From: Gayadomonas joobiniege G7
GTDB taxonomy: Bacteria; Pseudomonadota; Gammaproteobacteria; Enterobacterales; Alteromonadaceae
Direction: 5' to 3'
Assembly: GCF_000300815.1 (NCBI RefSeq)
Contig: NZ_AMRX01000006.1
Span: forward strand, 558,001 to 622,000
Length of the DNA stretch: 64,000 bases
In this document: positions 56,101 to 64,000 of the stretch, in pieces
Position numbering within the stretch: position 1 is the stretch's first letter
Layout: the number at the start of each line of letters is the position of its first letter
Notes under the pieces: generated by a model
Databases searched by the model: none
What the model was told of the DNA's origin: nothing
The model's input: only the letters and a program-made list of their open reading frames with translations
Translations under genes and position numbers: made by a program

Positions 56101-57040
56101 CTTCAGTGCTTTTAAGTTTTAATTTATTTAATCCTTCAGCTGTATCTCTGATTTCTCGTTCACCATTCATAAAAATGAGAATGTCGCCGGGCCCTTCACG
56201 GGAAAGTTCGTTCACTGCGTCATAAATTGCTTCGAGCTGGTCTCTATCGGGGTTGCTTTCATCATTTATCGGCCGATATCTTACTTCTACTGGGTAAGTA
56301 CGACCGGATACCTCAATGACAGGGGCATGATTAAAGTGTTTTGAAAAACGCTCTACATCAATGGTTGCTGAGGTAATAATTAATTTTAGTTCGGGGCGCT
56401 TTGGCAAGAGCTGTTTCAGATAACCCAAAATAAAATCTATGTTGAGACTGCGCTCATGCGCTTCATCTATGATGATGGTATCATATTGATTCAAAAATCT
56501 ATCTTGTTGAATTTCAGCTAATAAAATACCATCTGTCATCAGCTTTATGTAAGAATCCCGGCTACTTTGATCGCTAAATCGAATTTTAAAACCCACATCT
56601 TGACCAAGTTCAGTTTTAAGCTCTTCGGCGATTCTGCTGGCGACACTACGTGCAGCCAACCGGCGGGGCTGTGTATGGGCAATTTGTCCATTCAAACCAC
56701 GTCCGGCGTCCAAACAAAGTTTAGGTAATTGAGTTGTTTTACCCGATCCTGTTTCACCAGCGATAATCACAACCTGATTCTGTTCAATTGCATCAATGAT
56801 TGTTTGTTTTTTTTCGCTCACCGGTAAATCAGGGTATTCGGGGCGTGGGCGATTGGCTAAACGCTGTTTTTTATAGTCAGCCGAACGTTCAACTTGAGTG
56901 AGCCATTTTTCTAACGCTGACGCTTTTTTGTCGGCATTGTTGATTTTATCAATTTTAAAGAATCGACTGCGTAATAAATAATAGTCGGCTGGATAAACAG
57001 ATTTTAATAAAGCCAAAGAATTAGATTTAAGATCAGACAA
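53153..57040 (-). CDS. hrpA: ATP-dependent RNA helicase HrpA
   Basis: DEAH-box helicase involved in rescue of stalled ribosomes and mRNA processing, about 1295 residues. Walker A is AGETGSGKTTQLPKLC, then DEAHERSLNIDF, ATNVAETSLTVPGI and QRAGRCGRVAAG. The OB fold and long C-terminal region of HrpA follow. Start: a GTG at 57091 lies in front of a terminator that the frame would have to cross, so the TTG at 57040 (MSDLKSNSLALLKSV), whose region matches the E. coli N terminus, is proposed. Start is uncertain; the rest is secure. Confidence 0.93.
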   Translation of the reverse strand: MSDLKSNSLALLKSVYPADYYLLRSRFFKIDKINNADKKASALEKWLTQVERSADYKKQRLANRPRPEYPDLPVSEKKQTIIDAIEQNQVVIIAGETGSGKTTQLPKLCLDAGRGLNGQIAHTQPRRLAARSVASRIAEELKTELGQDVGFKIRFSDQSSRDSYIKLMTDGILLAEIQQDRFLNQYDTIIIDEAHERSLNIDFILGYLKQLLPKRPELKLIITSATIDVERFSKHFNHAPVIEVSGRTYPVEVRYRPINDESNPDRDQLEAIYDAVNELSREGPGDILIFMNGEREIRDTAEGLNKLKLKSTEVLPLYARLSASEQNRVFAPHTGRRIVLATNVAETSLTVPGIRYVIDPGTARISRYSARTKVQRLPIENISQASANQRAGRCGRVAAGICIRLYEEDDFINRPEFTDPEILRTNLASVILQMHALGLGDIERFPFIQPPDNRAINDGILLLQEIGALNPEAKKQKASLTDAGRAVARLPVDPRLGKMVLTAHKLGCLYQVIIIVAGLSIQDPRERPADKKQAADEQHKRFDDKDSDFVSYLNLWNYLQDLADDNSRNQFRKICKNEFLNYLRIREWQDIVYQLTESTKELGWKLSEQEASYEQLHRALTSGLLSHIGQKDNQQGYLGARNSKFVIFPGSALSKTKAKWIIAAELVETSRLFARTVAKVEPQWIEDNAQHLVKRQYDEPHWEKKRGSVVAFEKQILYGLPIVLKRRVQYGKIDPAVSRQIFIREALVNQQINLKAEFLLHNQTLIESIETLEAKSRRRDILADDEELFAFYDERIAPHVVDTVSFKKWWQQQKDKTLLRMTEQDLMKHEANQVTATDFPDTWRQGNLTLPLEYVFEPSQSADGINLMIPLALLNQVEDQGFDWSVPGYRLELATALIKSLPKVLRKNFVPAPDFASAALAAINEQDASFTQALSHQLLRMTGVRLSDDDWDWQQVPQHLRINFKILNEQGEVIKVGKSLENIKAELQGKISDTLTQVAEKGIEREQITDWDFAKLEKEYSKKQAGYQIKAFPALVDDKNSVSIKLFDSQKQAQWSMLAGVTRLLYLNLPSPRSYLQDKLPNKAKLSLYFNPFGQIKDLIDDCVLATITDNLLTFEEIPRTEEAFKRAREQLRGELAERVLNVAIQVEKILTICHQINKKLKGKTSFDLVQAQAEIKHQVEQLVFKGFVTRFGVAKLKDIERYLQALLKRLEKLPVDPVRDRLNQAQFDKVAGDYKKRLAASLKSGPQDETLETLRWMLEEYKVSLFAQQLGTKIPISAKRITQYLHDAKKQGLL

Positions 57041-57069
57041 AAACAAATACCCCCGTAGAATAACGGGGG
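57038..57069 (-). terminator. Rho-independent terminator after the CBS gene
   Basis: On the minus strand CCCCCGT pairs with ACGGGGG around TATTCT, followed by TATTTGTTTTTG. It separates the CBS gene from hrpA and overlaps the region where hrpA translation could begin. Confidence 0.75.
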
Positions 57070-57102
57070 CAGATCCTACCAAAGCATTCACGCCTTGGCG
57101 AG

Positions 57103-57522
57103 TTAATCTGGTCTTGGGTAAGAGTCTTTTAGGTGTTCGTCAATCGCGCGCATCACTTGGCGGCGGCTGATAGACCCTAACAAAACACCATCATCATCAA
57201 CAATCGGATAAATTCTGGGCCGATTTAATGTCATATTTTGCGCAACTTCTAAGACCGATGAATATGGCTTTAACACCAAAACATCGCGCGCCATTATATC
57301 TTCGACTTTGGCAACCTGCTCTTGAAAGTACGTCGATTCTATCATGTAAGACAAACAGTCTTGCTCAGATAAAAAACCAATAACTTTGCCCGCTTCATCC
57401 AATACGGGCCCCCCCGACTCGCTCGCCTTTAACAAGTGCTCTACAGCTTCGGCAATGTTTAACCCTGGCTTGAAAGTCACCGGACGTTTATTCATGTAGT
57501 CTTCAACACGCAATGATTGCAT
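57103..57522 (-). CDS. Two-CBS-domain protein
   Basis: 139 residues with two CBS motifs: VEDYMNKRPVTFKPGLNI...EAGKVIGFLSEQDCL and VEDIMARDVLVLKPYSSV...DDDGVLLGSISRRQVM. Such stand-alone pairs bind adenine nucleotides and act as energy sensors. A good ribosome site GAGGTGATC precedes the ATG. The partner is unknown, and a terminator follows. Confidence 0.9.
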   Translation of the reverse strand: MQSLRVEDYMNKRPVTFKPGLNIAEAVEHLLKASESGGPVLDEAGKVIGFLSEQDCLSYMIESTYFQEQVAKVEDIMARDVLVLKPYSSVLEVAQNMTLNRPRIYPIVDDDGVLLGSISRRQVMRAIDEHLKDSYPRPD

Positions 57523-57605
57523 AAGATCACCTCAGCGTTTGGTTTTATTATCAAGTTAAAGACTAGCCTATAAATAATAAATTAACACGTTAAGGGGCAA
57601 AAAAA

Positions 57606-58061
57606 TTATACGCTAATAGCAGTTATGTATTTATCTAACCAAGCCGCTGATGCTTCGGCTGTATCCATAGTTTCACAGGCATCAATTTCTAGGGTTTCTA
57701 ATACTTTAACCGCCATAGATTCTTGCATCATTTCGTCCAATGCTTTTCCTGCTCCGCAAAAAGTATCAAAATAAGATGAGTCGCCCATCGCCATGATTGC
57801 GTACTGGATTTTAGATAAGTTTGGCACTGTATCTCTCGTTTGAAAATAAAAATCTTCAATGTTAGGTGGCACATCACCCGCGCCCGTTGTACTACTGATT
57901 AATAGCCAATATTCAGCACCAAAAGATTGCACGTCAGCTAAACTTGTATCCACAAAAATTTCGGCTTCAAAACCCGCATCTCTCAAACGTGTTAAAGTAG
58001 TTTCTGCCAACTCTTCAGCGGCACCGTAAACAGAACCAACTATGATAGCAATTTTTTGCAT
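57606..58061 (-). CDS. yqcA: Flavodoxin-like protein YqcA
   Basis: 151 residues. FMN-binding loop VGSVYGAAEELAETTL at the N terminus, then SSTTGAGDVPPNIEDF and GDSSYFDTFCGAGK. Matches the MioC/YqcA short flavodoxins. It sits directly after truC, as in E. coli. Start ATG at 58061 (GAGGTGAAA upstream); eight further in-frame residues upstream overlap truC and are rejected. Redox partner unknown. Confidence 0.9.
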   Translation of the reverse strand: MQKIAIIVGSVYGAAEELAETTLTRLRDAGFEAEIFVDTSLADVQSFGAEYWLLISSTTGAGDVPPNIEDFYFQTRDTVPNLSKIQYAIMAMGDSSYFDTFCGAGKALDEMMQESMAVKVLETLEIDACETMDTAEASAAWLDKYITAISV

Positions 58062-58068
58062 TTCAATT

Positions 58069-58794
58069 TCACCTCGGATATTCAATATTTACTGCGTTTA
58101 ATAAGTGTTTAAAGCTGTTGTCTAATGGTGCATCGATTGTAAGCATTTGACCATTAATTGGATGCGGTAATTCTAACCGGCTTGCATGCAATGCCAGTCT
58201 AGCATCTGCCAGTTGTGCTTTAAAATAACGATTATATTTATTATCACCATAATTTACATCGCACAAAATCGGATGGCGTAAATGCGCTAAATGGCGTCTA
58301 ATTTGATGCTTGCGGCCATGCACAGGGTTTAATTGTAACAGGCTAAATCGCGAACTTGGATACCGGTTAATCGCCACTGGAATTTCGCTTTGCTCAATAC
58401 AGCGATAAGCGGTAATGGCGTCTTTAGGCAAATTGTGACCAGACTTGTGACGATCTGCTATTTTATCTAAATTTTCACTTAGCGGATGATCTATCACCCC
58501 TTCGTCATTTAAATGACCACGGCAAATGGCTAAATAGGTTTTTGCTACCTTGCGTGCTTCAATAATCGCAGAAATGAGTTTTGCACCATGCGACGACAGC
58601 GCCATTAACAATACACCAGAGGTAGGCCTGTCCAATCTGTGTACCGGATAAACCCGTTGGCCGATTTGATCACGCACCATTTGCATTGCAAATTGAGTTT
58701 CGTGCCTGTCTATCATAGAGCGGTGAACTAATAAACCCGAAGGTTTATTGACGGCGACCATCCAAGCATCTTGATATAAAATTTGTAACACCAT
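58069..58794 (-). CDS. truC: tRNA pseudouridine(65) synthase TruC
   Basis: 241 residues. The catalytic aspartate is D55 in VHRLDRPTSGVLLMAL, with NKPSGLLVHRS and the RKHQIRRHLAHLRHPILCD motif of the RluA/TruC family. Makes pseudouridine 65 in tRNAIle and tRNAAsp. Upstream of yqcA and divergent from the DUF3549 gene. Confidence 0.95.
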   Translation of the reverse strand: MVLQILYQDAWMVAVNKPSGLLVHRSMIDRHETQFAMQMVRDQIGQRVYPVHRLDRPTSGVLLMALSSHGAKLISAIIEARKVAKTYLAICRGHLNDEGVIDHPLSENLDKIADRHKSGHNLPKDAITAYRCIEQSEIPVAINRYPSSRFSLLQLNPVHGRKHQIRRHLAHLRHPILCDVNYGDNKYNRYFKAQLADARLALHASRLELPHPINGQMLTIDAPLDNSFKHLLNAVNIEYPR

Positions 58795-58874
58795 GTGCTC
58801 CGTAAATTTAGCACTATCAATAAAAAAACGGTATTATAGCCAGTTTAGTATCAAGATTTAAATCAAGGTTGGGT

Positions 58875-59912
58875 ATGAAGCAAGTTTTTAGTCTGTATGA
58901 GTTAATTCAGCAAGCCGGTTGTGATTATTGTATTTTTGATTTTGGTCGCCGGGTACAGGCCTTAAGTAAACAAGAGTTTGAATCGTTCGAAAAATGCGAA
59001 ACACCCTATCCAACTCCGATACAACAACATGCAAGATTTGCTTTGGTATACTGGCCTGTTGGTAATAGCCAAAATCCTTATATCTGGTTTTTAAATTTAC
59101 CGTTAGACGAACAAAGCTGTTTAGTGCCTGGCGCTCGCAACCATTTTGTTGCCATTATCCAAGAAGCCTTGGGCGATGCGTTTGCTAAACAACAAGAAGA
59201 AACCCAGCAGAAATTACCTGATAACCCTTATATAAAATTACCCGATAGCAATAAAATCGCGCTGGTAAATGCTGCTATCAAATACAAATTTAAACGGCCT
59301 GCGAGCCAAGCAATGCAAGAGTGTATCTGTTATTTAAATGGATCAGACAAAAGCCAGTGGCGAAACTTGTCAGTGCAAGGTTGGGCAGATCTATTTGCCC
59401 ACACAAAAGATCCTAAAGTTCAGCAGGCCATTGATAGCGACTTTTTTAATTGGCCAGAAGATTTATTTAAAGAGTTGCTCCCATTATTGGAACACACTCA
59501 GTTATCGCGGGCTTTAACGAACAAATTAATCAGACAATTGGCGTGTAAAAAAACGGATTTAAAGGCTAGTGTACCACTGCTGCGTTGCTTAGCGGCTAAT
59601 AGTGATCAAGTGGCGGTGCAAGATGCTATTTATGACTTTATGCAATCTCATTCGTTATTGGGGGCAGATATCAATGCTTTAATCGCGGCACGCGCTTGGC
59701 CAGCCTTACAAAATCCACTGCTCCTAATTTATTTTTTGGAACAATTGGCAAGCGATGACGCAGATGTGTTTGCGGCACTATTTAAAGATTTAGTGGCGCT
59801 TCCTACTTTAAGACGCAGCATTTTAACTTTAATGCAAAATCCACAAAGCTTGCCGCAAACGCGCCAGGCAGTCACTATGATGATGGCAAAAAATAATGGT
59901 CCAACTCACTGA
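58875..59912 (+). CDS. DUF3549 family protein
   Basis: About 345 residues, no signal or membrane segment. The opening MKQVFSLYELIQQAGCDYCIFDFGRRVQ and NPYIWFLNLPLDEQS match DUF3549, a gammaproteobacterial family of unknown function. The C-terminal half is helical and looks repeat-like (leucine-rich helices, 170-345). Start: the ATG at 58875 follows AAGG; a TTG at 58869 is less likely. The DUF3301 gene begins 17 bases before its end. Confidence 0.82.
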   Translation: MKQVFSLYELIQQAGCDYCIFDFGRRVQALSKQEFESFEKCETPYPTPIQQHARFALVYWPVGNSQNPYIWFLNLPLDEQSCLVPGARNHFVAIIQEALGDAFAKQQEETQQKLPDNPYIKLPDSNKIALVNAAIKYKFKRPASQAMQECICYLNGSDKSQWRNLSVQGWADLFAHTKDPKVQQAIDSDFFNWPEDLFKELLPLLEHTQLSRALTNKLIRQLACKKTDLKASVPLLRCLAANSDQVAVQDAIYDFMQSHSLLGADINALIAARAWPALQNPLLLIYFLEQLASDDADVFAALFKDLVALPTLRRSILTLMQNPQSLPQTRQAVTMMMAKNNGPTH

Positions 59913-60207
59913 TTTAATCGTATTAATTAGCATAGCACTGGTTATTTTTCAGTTTTGGCAATTACGCCGTCAATCTGAAGCAGCACTAGCCTATGCTAAA
60001 GACTATTGTGAACGGAATAATATTCAGTTTATTTCGGTTGCACGGCAAAAAACCCGTATGGTGTTTTTTAAAAAACAACTGCTTGAGTGGCACTCTAAAT
60101 TTCAATTTGAATTTAGTGGTAATGGTGAAGACAGTAATTTTGGCGAATTGGTGTTAATTGATCAAAGATTGATTAATGTAACAACCGAAGTATATAAAAT
60201 GAATTAA
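59896..60207 (+). CDS. DUF3301 family membrane-anchored protein
   Basis: 103 residues: one N-terminal membrane helix (DLIVLISIALVIFQFWQL), then a soluble domain with AKDYCERNNIQFISVARQKTR, matching DUF3301. Function unknown. It overlaps DUF3549 by 17 bases and abuts the next gene, so the three form one operon. Confidence 0.82.
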   Translation: MVQLTDLIVLISIALVIFQFWQLRRQSEAALAYAKDYCERNNIQFISVARQKTRMVFFKKQLLEWHSKFQFEFSGNGEDSNFGELVLIDQRLINVTTEVYKMN

Positions 60208-60561
60208 ATGGGTAAAAAATTTAGTCTTACAGACGACAATATAGATAGGCAGATTCAAGCCATTCATTATGCAATAGCGTTAAAACTGCTGGCCGAACCC
60301 GCCTTAGTAGCACAAGTGCGGGAAAAAATAGAACGGAATAAAGCCATTGGTAAAATGCGTTATGGAGCTTATATTCATTGGCTAAGCACACTGGATAATA
60401 TGTTTGATAAAGATACTTTTATCCGCGGCATGACTGAGTTTACGCCACAATTAAGAAAGTGGCGTCGTCACACACCTTTTACCGGTATTTTAACTGAACA
60501 AGAGCGCAGTGATGCGCTTGATGCGCATGCATGTGGCAAACTACACTCAGTTTTGTTTTGA
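60208..60561 (+). CDS. Unrecognised 117-residue protein
   Basis: Starts immediately after the DUF3301 stop. Helical and basic, with RYGAYIHWLSTLDNMFDKDTF and TPQLRKWRRHTPFTGILTEQER; no signal, membrane segment or known motif. It is in the slot where other gammaproteobacteria carry yqcC, but the sequence does not resemble YqcC. It overlaps the end of convergent btuF by 15 bases. Real because of its tight coupling and codon pattern. Confidence 0.7.
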   Translation: MGKKFSLTDDNIDRQIQAIHYAIALKLLAEPALVAQVREKIERNKAIGKMRYGAYIHWLSTLDNMFDKDTFIRGMTEFTPQLRKWRRHTPFTGILTEQERSDALDAHACGKLHSVLF

Positions 60562-61386
60562 TAAGTGAATTTTTTCACACATTATGGCGAGTTCATCGAT
60601 AGCTCGCCCTGTCATTCGATGTAATTTATCTGAATTAACATAAATAATTCGCTCATTTTTAACCGCGTTAAGCTGCGGATATTTTTGCCACATAGATTTA
60701 TCCCCATTTGGTTCACTGGCTGACGTCGGAATAATAATCACATCTGGATTTTTTAACAGTACATGCTCTGCACTGATTTGTGGATAGTCACCAATTTGCT
60801 CAGAAAATACGTTTTCAACACCACAAACTTTTAATAATTGATGTGGCCAAGCATTATTGGCCGCAGTTGTTAATGGGCTAGACCAAACTTGATAAAATAC
60901 TTTTATAGGTTTTTCTGGTTGTTGATATTTTGTATTTAACCAAGAAAGTGTGTCTAGCACGATTTTAGCTTTATTTTTAGCCGTTTGGGTGTGGCCACTT
61001 AAATGACCTAACCAAATAAGTTCTTTCGCAATATCTTCCGGTACTTTTGGCGTTGAGTACATAATTTTTAAACCCAACTCTTGCATTCGTTTTAAATCAG
61101 CCGGCGGGTTTCCGTTGCGCCAAGCGATAATGTAATCCGGTTGCAAGGCAAGGACCTTTTCTATACTGATACCTGCATAGTTGCCAATTCTTGGAATTTG
61201 ATTTGCGATTAGCGGATAATCCGAATGTTCGGTTGCACCAATAATCTGCTGACCAGCACCAACGGCATATAAATTTTCAACAATATGTGGTGCCAAAGTT
61301 ACAAACTTTGCATCAGCCGGCTGTACCGGCTCCGCATGTAACAAAGTTACCGTTAAACTAAAAACAAAGGTCATTAGCTTGATCAC
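60547..61386 (-). CDS. btuF: Periplasmic cobalamin-binding protein BtuF
   Basis: Substrate-binding protein of the BtuCD vitamin B12 importer. About 279 residues with a signal peptide (LMTFVFSLTVTLLHAEP). Features are FVTLAPHIVENLYAVGAGQQIIG, HSDYPLIANQIPRIGNYAGI and the aromatic-rich YQVWSSPLTT. Start: GTG at 61386, 10 bases after GGAG and overlapping the cobO stop; a TTG at 61392 is also possible. btuC and btuD are not next to it. Confidence 0.88.
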   Translation of the reverse strand: MIKLMTFVFSLTVTLLHAEPVQPADAKFVTLAPHIVENLYAVGAGQQIIGATEHSDYPLIANQIPRIGNYAGISIEKVLALQPDYIIAWRNGNPPADLKRMQELGLKIMYSTPKVPEDIAKELIWLGHLSGHTQTAKNKAKIVLDTLSWLNTKYQQPEKPIKVFYQVWSSPLTTAANNAWPHQLLKVCGVENVFSEQIGDYPQISAEHVLLKNPDVIIIPTSASEPNGDKSMWQKYPQLNAVKNERIIYVNSDKLHRMTGRAIDELAIMCEKIHLSKQN

Positions 61387-61991
61387 TACCAATCAACTCC
61401 TTTTTGCGCTTTAATGCCTGCTTCAAACGCATGTTTAACCGACTGTATTTCACTCACAGTGTCGGCTATCTCTAACAAATTTTTATCGGCACCTCGGCCA
61501 GTGACAATTACATGTTGATGTGGTGGACGATTAACAATCGCATCCAATACTTCATCAGAGTCCAAATAGTCGTAACTCAACATATAGGTGAGTTCGTCCA
61601 ATAAAACCAGGTCTATTTTTTCGTCCGCCAAAAACGCTTTGCCTCGTGCCCAGACCGCTTCTGCCGCAGCAATATCCGCTTCACGGTTTTGAGTTTCCCA
61701 TGTAAAACCAGTTCCCATAACCGCAAATTCGCAGCCATGCGATTGCAATAGGTTGCGCTCACCACACTCCCAACCTCCTTTAATAAACTGTACAACTGCA
61801 GCCGACAAGCCGTGGCCAACAGCCCGAGCTACAGTTCCAAAACCTGACGTACTTTTACCTTTACCATTGCCAGTGATCACTATAAAAATGCCACGCTCTT
61901 CTTGAGCAGCGTTGATTTTGGCATCTACTTTCTCTTTTAAACGCTGCATACGCGCTTGATGGCGTTGGTTTTTTACTGATTGATCAACCAA
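61386..61991 (-). CDS. cobO: Cob(I)yrinic acid a,c-diamide adenosyltransferase
   Basis: Adds the adenosyl group to the cobalt of corrinoids (CobA/BtuR/CobO type). 201 residues, TTG start with GGGAG seven bases upstream. P-loop is VITGNGKGKSTSGFGTVARA, with VQFIKGGWECGE and LVLLDELTYMLSYDYLD. Two bases downstream of cobQ. The E. coli homologue is BtuR. Confidence 0.95.
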   Translation of the reverse strand: MVDQSVKNQRHQARMQRLKEKVDAKINAAQEERGIFIVITGNGKGKSTSGFGTVARAVGHGLSAAVVQFIKGGWECGERNLLQSHGCEFAVMGTGFTWETQNREADIAAAEAVWARGKAFLADEKIDLVLLDELTYMLSYDYLDSDEVLDAIVNRPPHQHVIVTGRGADKNLLEIADTVSEIQSVKHAFEAGIKAQKGVDW

Positions 61992-61993
61992 GG

Positions 61994-63466
61994 TTAACTC
62001 CCGTTAATAATATTTATTAATGTTTGTGCTGAAATATGAGATTCGACTTCATCTGCTAATTGGTTTATTGCGGCTTCTTGGCGCAGATGTTCATTTTTAT
62101 TTGTTGAGATGTTGATTCCGCACCAATCGGCCAGCAATACGACTGCTTCTGGACTATCAAATAAGCCATGCAAATAACACCCGGCTACCTGATTGTCTTG
62201 GCTAATGCAGCCGTCTGTGAACTCTGCCGATTTTAATAAAGCAGAGTTAATCGCATTGTTTTTTAATATATGGCTTTGACCATGGTGTATCTCGTAACCA
62301 GACACAACAAGGTTTTGACCATTTAAGTTTAGTAGGCTGGTTTTTTGTGTCAGTGTTTTTGATTGTTTTAGTTGGCTCTCAATCGGTAATAGATCTAAAC
62401 CATCAATTTGTGTGGTTTCACCTTCGATGTGTTGAGGGTCGTTAATCGAGCGCCCTAACATTTGATAACCACCGCAAATGCCCAGCACTTTGCCCTGCAT
62501 ACGTATGTGCCGATATATCTGCTTGTCCCATTTTTGTTGGTACAAGTGTTGAAGATCTTCGATGACATTTTTACTGCCAGGTAAGATAATTAAATCGGCT
62601 GGCGGCAGCGGTTTATACGGGTCGGCGTAAATTAATTGTATGTTGGGATGTTGGCGCAAAGCGTCAAAGTCTGTATGATTGCTAATACGCGGAAATACTG
62701 GCACAACAATGACAAATTTAACTTCTGTTAAATTTTGCTGTGTTTCAATGGCGTCTTCAGCTGCAATATCTAAGCCTTTAATATATGGGATAACCCCAAG
62801 GACAGGTTTATTTGTGCGCTTCTCTAACCAATCTAAACCAGACTGCAATAGGGATACATCACCTCTAAACTTATTGATGATAAAACCTTTAATTCGCTGT
62901 TGCTCGGATTCACTCAACAAAGCTAAAGTACCAACGAGTTGGGCAAATACACCGCCTTTATCTATATCTGCCACAAGTACAACTGGACAATCAACCGCTT
63001 CGGCAAACCCCATATTCGCGATATCTCCCTCGCGTAAATTAATTTCGGCTGGGCTACCCGCTCCTTCAACTATGATATAATCGTAACTTTGCTGCAGGCG
63101 GCCAAATGAATCTAATACGGCATCCATTGCCACTTTTTTATAATCATGGTACTGCTGTGCTTGCATAGCGCTAATCGCTTTACCCTGAATGATAACTTGC
63201 GCATTACAATCAGAACTGGGTTTAAGTAAAATCGGGTTAAAATCTGTGATGGCAGCAACCCCAGCGGCTTGCGCTTGCAACGCTTGGGCGCGGCCAATTT
63301 CGCCACCGTCTTCGGTAACCGCACTGTTAAGTGCCATATTTTGGGGTTTAAATGGCGCAACTACAATTCCGCGACGGGCCAGAATTCGGCAAAATGCCGC
63401 AACCATTAAACTTTTTCCCGCATCAGAGGTTGTACCTTGCACCATCAAGGTTTTATTTGGTCGCAA
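61994..63466 (-). CDS. cobQ: Cobyric acid synthase
   Basis: Amidates adenosyl-cobyrinic acid diamide at four positions using glutamine. 490 residues. N-terminal dethiobiotin-synthetase-like ATPase: [20 protein letters not shown]-terminal glutamine amidotransferase: [15 protein letters not shown] with the nucleophile cysteine, and [16 protein letters not shown] start, GGAG six bases upstream. Overlaps the upstream phosphatase gene by 14 bases. Same enzyme as CbiP. Confidence 0.96.
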   Translation of the reverse strand: MRPNKTLMVQGTTSDAGKSLMVAAFCRILARRGIVVAPFKPQNMALNSAVTEDGGEIGRAQALQAQAAGVAAITDFNPILLKPSSDCNAQVIIQGKAISAMQAQQYHDYKKVAMDAVLDSFGRLQQSYDYIIVEGAGSPAEINLREGDIANMGFAEAVDCPVVLVADIDKGGVFAQLVGTLALLSESEQQRIKGFIINKFRGDVSLLQSGLDWLEKRTNKPVLGVIPYIKGLDIAAEDAIETQQNLTEVKFVIVVPVFPRISNHTDFDALRQHPNIQLIYADPYKPLPPADLIILPGSKNVIEDLQHLYQQKWDKQIYRHIRMQGKVLGICGGYQMLGRSINDPQHIEGETTQIDGLDLLPIESQLKQSKTLTQKTSLLNLNGQNLVVSGYEIHHGQSHILKNNAINSALLKSAEFTDGCISQDNQVAGCYLHGLFDSPEAVVLLADWCGINISTNKNEHLRQEAAINQLADEVESHISAQTLINIINGS

Positions 63467-64000
63467 GCAAGGCTCCTAGAGTTGTGTTAATACATAAAAC
63501 GGCAGGTTTGGCTTCGTTAAGTAAAGCGATAGATACCTGAGAGATACTGGCATAGTCTATTTTAAGCTGGCTAAACCAGGATGGATTGCGCAGATCCAAA
63601 TTTAAAATATTAGCTAACAAAACGCGGATCACGCCCGCATGGCATACCACTAAATAATGCTGTCCGGAGTTATCTTTAATAAGGTCTTGCCACGCTGAAT
63701 CCACTCTGTCTGCAAACCCTTTTAGCGATTCTCCTCCAGGTGGGGTTAAACGATAAGGGTTATTCCAAAATGCTTCGAGTTTATTCCAATGATGTTGCAA
63801 CCGATCAAATGGGATCCCATCCCAGCGGCCAAAATTCATTTCGGACAGTCTTGGATCTAACACTATCTCTAGATCGTTTTCTTCGGCAAAAGTTTCGGCG
63901 AACAAGGCACATCGTAATAAAGGTGAACTGATCACTTTATCAATCGGTTTTATTTGCTGTAACAGTTGAATATTCTGTCGCATCTGCGCGAGACCAATAT
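63453..64000 (-). CDS. Histidine phosphatase, probable alpha-ribazole phosphatase CobC (5' end outside window)
   Basis: At least 182 residues, open to the window edge, so the N-terminal RHG motif is not visible. Seen: [36 protein letters not shown], the substrate motif [13 protein letters not shown] and the second histidine in [18 protein letters not shown]. With cobQ 14 bases inside its 3' end, the alpha-ribazole phosphatase role in nucleotide-loop assembly is likely. A phosphoglycerate-mutase-like activity cannot be excluded without the N terminus. Confidence 0.8.
   Translation of the reverse strand, partial: IGLAQMRQNIQLLQQIKPIDKVISSPLLRCALFAETFAEENDLEIVLDPRLSEMNFGRWDGIPFDRLQHHWNKLEAFWNNPYRLTPPGGESLKGFADRVDSAWQDLIKDNSGQHYLVVCHAGVIRVLLANILNLDLRNPSWFSQLKIDYASISQVSIALLNEAKPAVLCINTTLGALLATK

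Noticed and set aside
1-64000. Mobile elements, prophage or CRISPR
   Set aside because: No transposase, integrase, phage gene, long inverted repeat or spacer array appears on either strand.
61392-64000. Cobalamin riboswitch within the cob run
   Set aside because: Genes overlap or abut, leaving no leader; any riboswitch would be beyond the window end.

Overview
The window is 64 kb of gene-dense, moderately AT-rich chromosome from a gammaproteobacterium, most likely a marine member of the Alteromonadales. The evidence is operon order: corB/yfjD-like–ypjD–ffh, rpsP–rimM–trmD–rplS, rlmN–pilW–rodZ–ispG–hisS–yfgM–bamB, smp/serB/PilZ/radA and truC–yqcA, together with a class II DAHP synthase, a TonB receptor plus GH3 glucosidase locus, and many c-di-GMP proteins. 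The order-level placement is inference. I saw no tRNA, rRNA, CRISPR array, insertion sequence or prophage.

Layout. 1-6.8 kb: CorC-type transporter fragment, ypjD, ffh, nhaA, the rpsP operon and a DnaJ-related gene. 7-12.4 kb: fadD, a divergent NAD-dependent DNA ligase and a diguanylate cyclase. 12.4-22.1 kb: yciK and panB on the minus strand, then ndk and the long rlmN-to-bamB run, ending in trmO instead of der. 22-28 kb: smp, serB, a two-domain PilZ protein and radA. 27.5-33 kb: csdA–csdE–fructosamine kinase, divergent from a TetR gene and fadE. 33-39 kb: nagZ, a low-molecular-weight phosphatase, class II DAHP synthase, a tandem T-fold PTPS-like protein, an M23 peptidase and an unrecognised lipoprotein. 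39-49.6 kb: M61 peptidase, then galM, a TonB receptor, a GH3 glucosidase and a LytS/LytTR two-component pair. 49.7-53 kb: a PAS/GGDEF/EAL protein, DUF2845 and a small PilZ protein. 53-60.5 kb: hrpA, a CBS protein, yqcA, truC and, divergently, DUF3549, DUF3301 and an unknown. 60.5-64 kb: cobalamin genes cobC(partial)–cobQ–cobO–btuF.

How the genes work together. The galM–TonB receptor–GH3–LytS/LytTR segment looks like a compact beta-glucan uptake and hydrolysis locus with its own sensor. The TetR gene and fadE form a fatty-acid-oxidation unit with two AAAC-N4-GTTT palindromes at the promoter. The cob genes form a tightly coupled corrinoid assembly/uptake operon with non-ATG starts. Four c-di-GMP genes (two making or degrading, two PilZ) are scattered among housekeeping genes.

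The items most worth a second look are the divergent DNA ligase (adenylation lysine kept, two NAD-contact residues changed), the GH3 locus with LytTR regulation, the tandem PTPS-like protein that splits its active-site motifs between two halves, a RodZ lacking its periplasmic domain, and several start codons decided by terminators that overlap longer reading frames.
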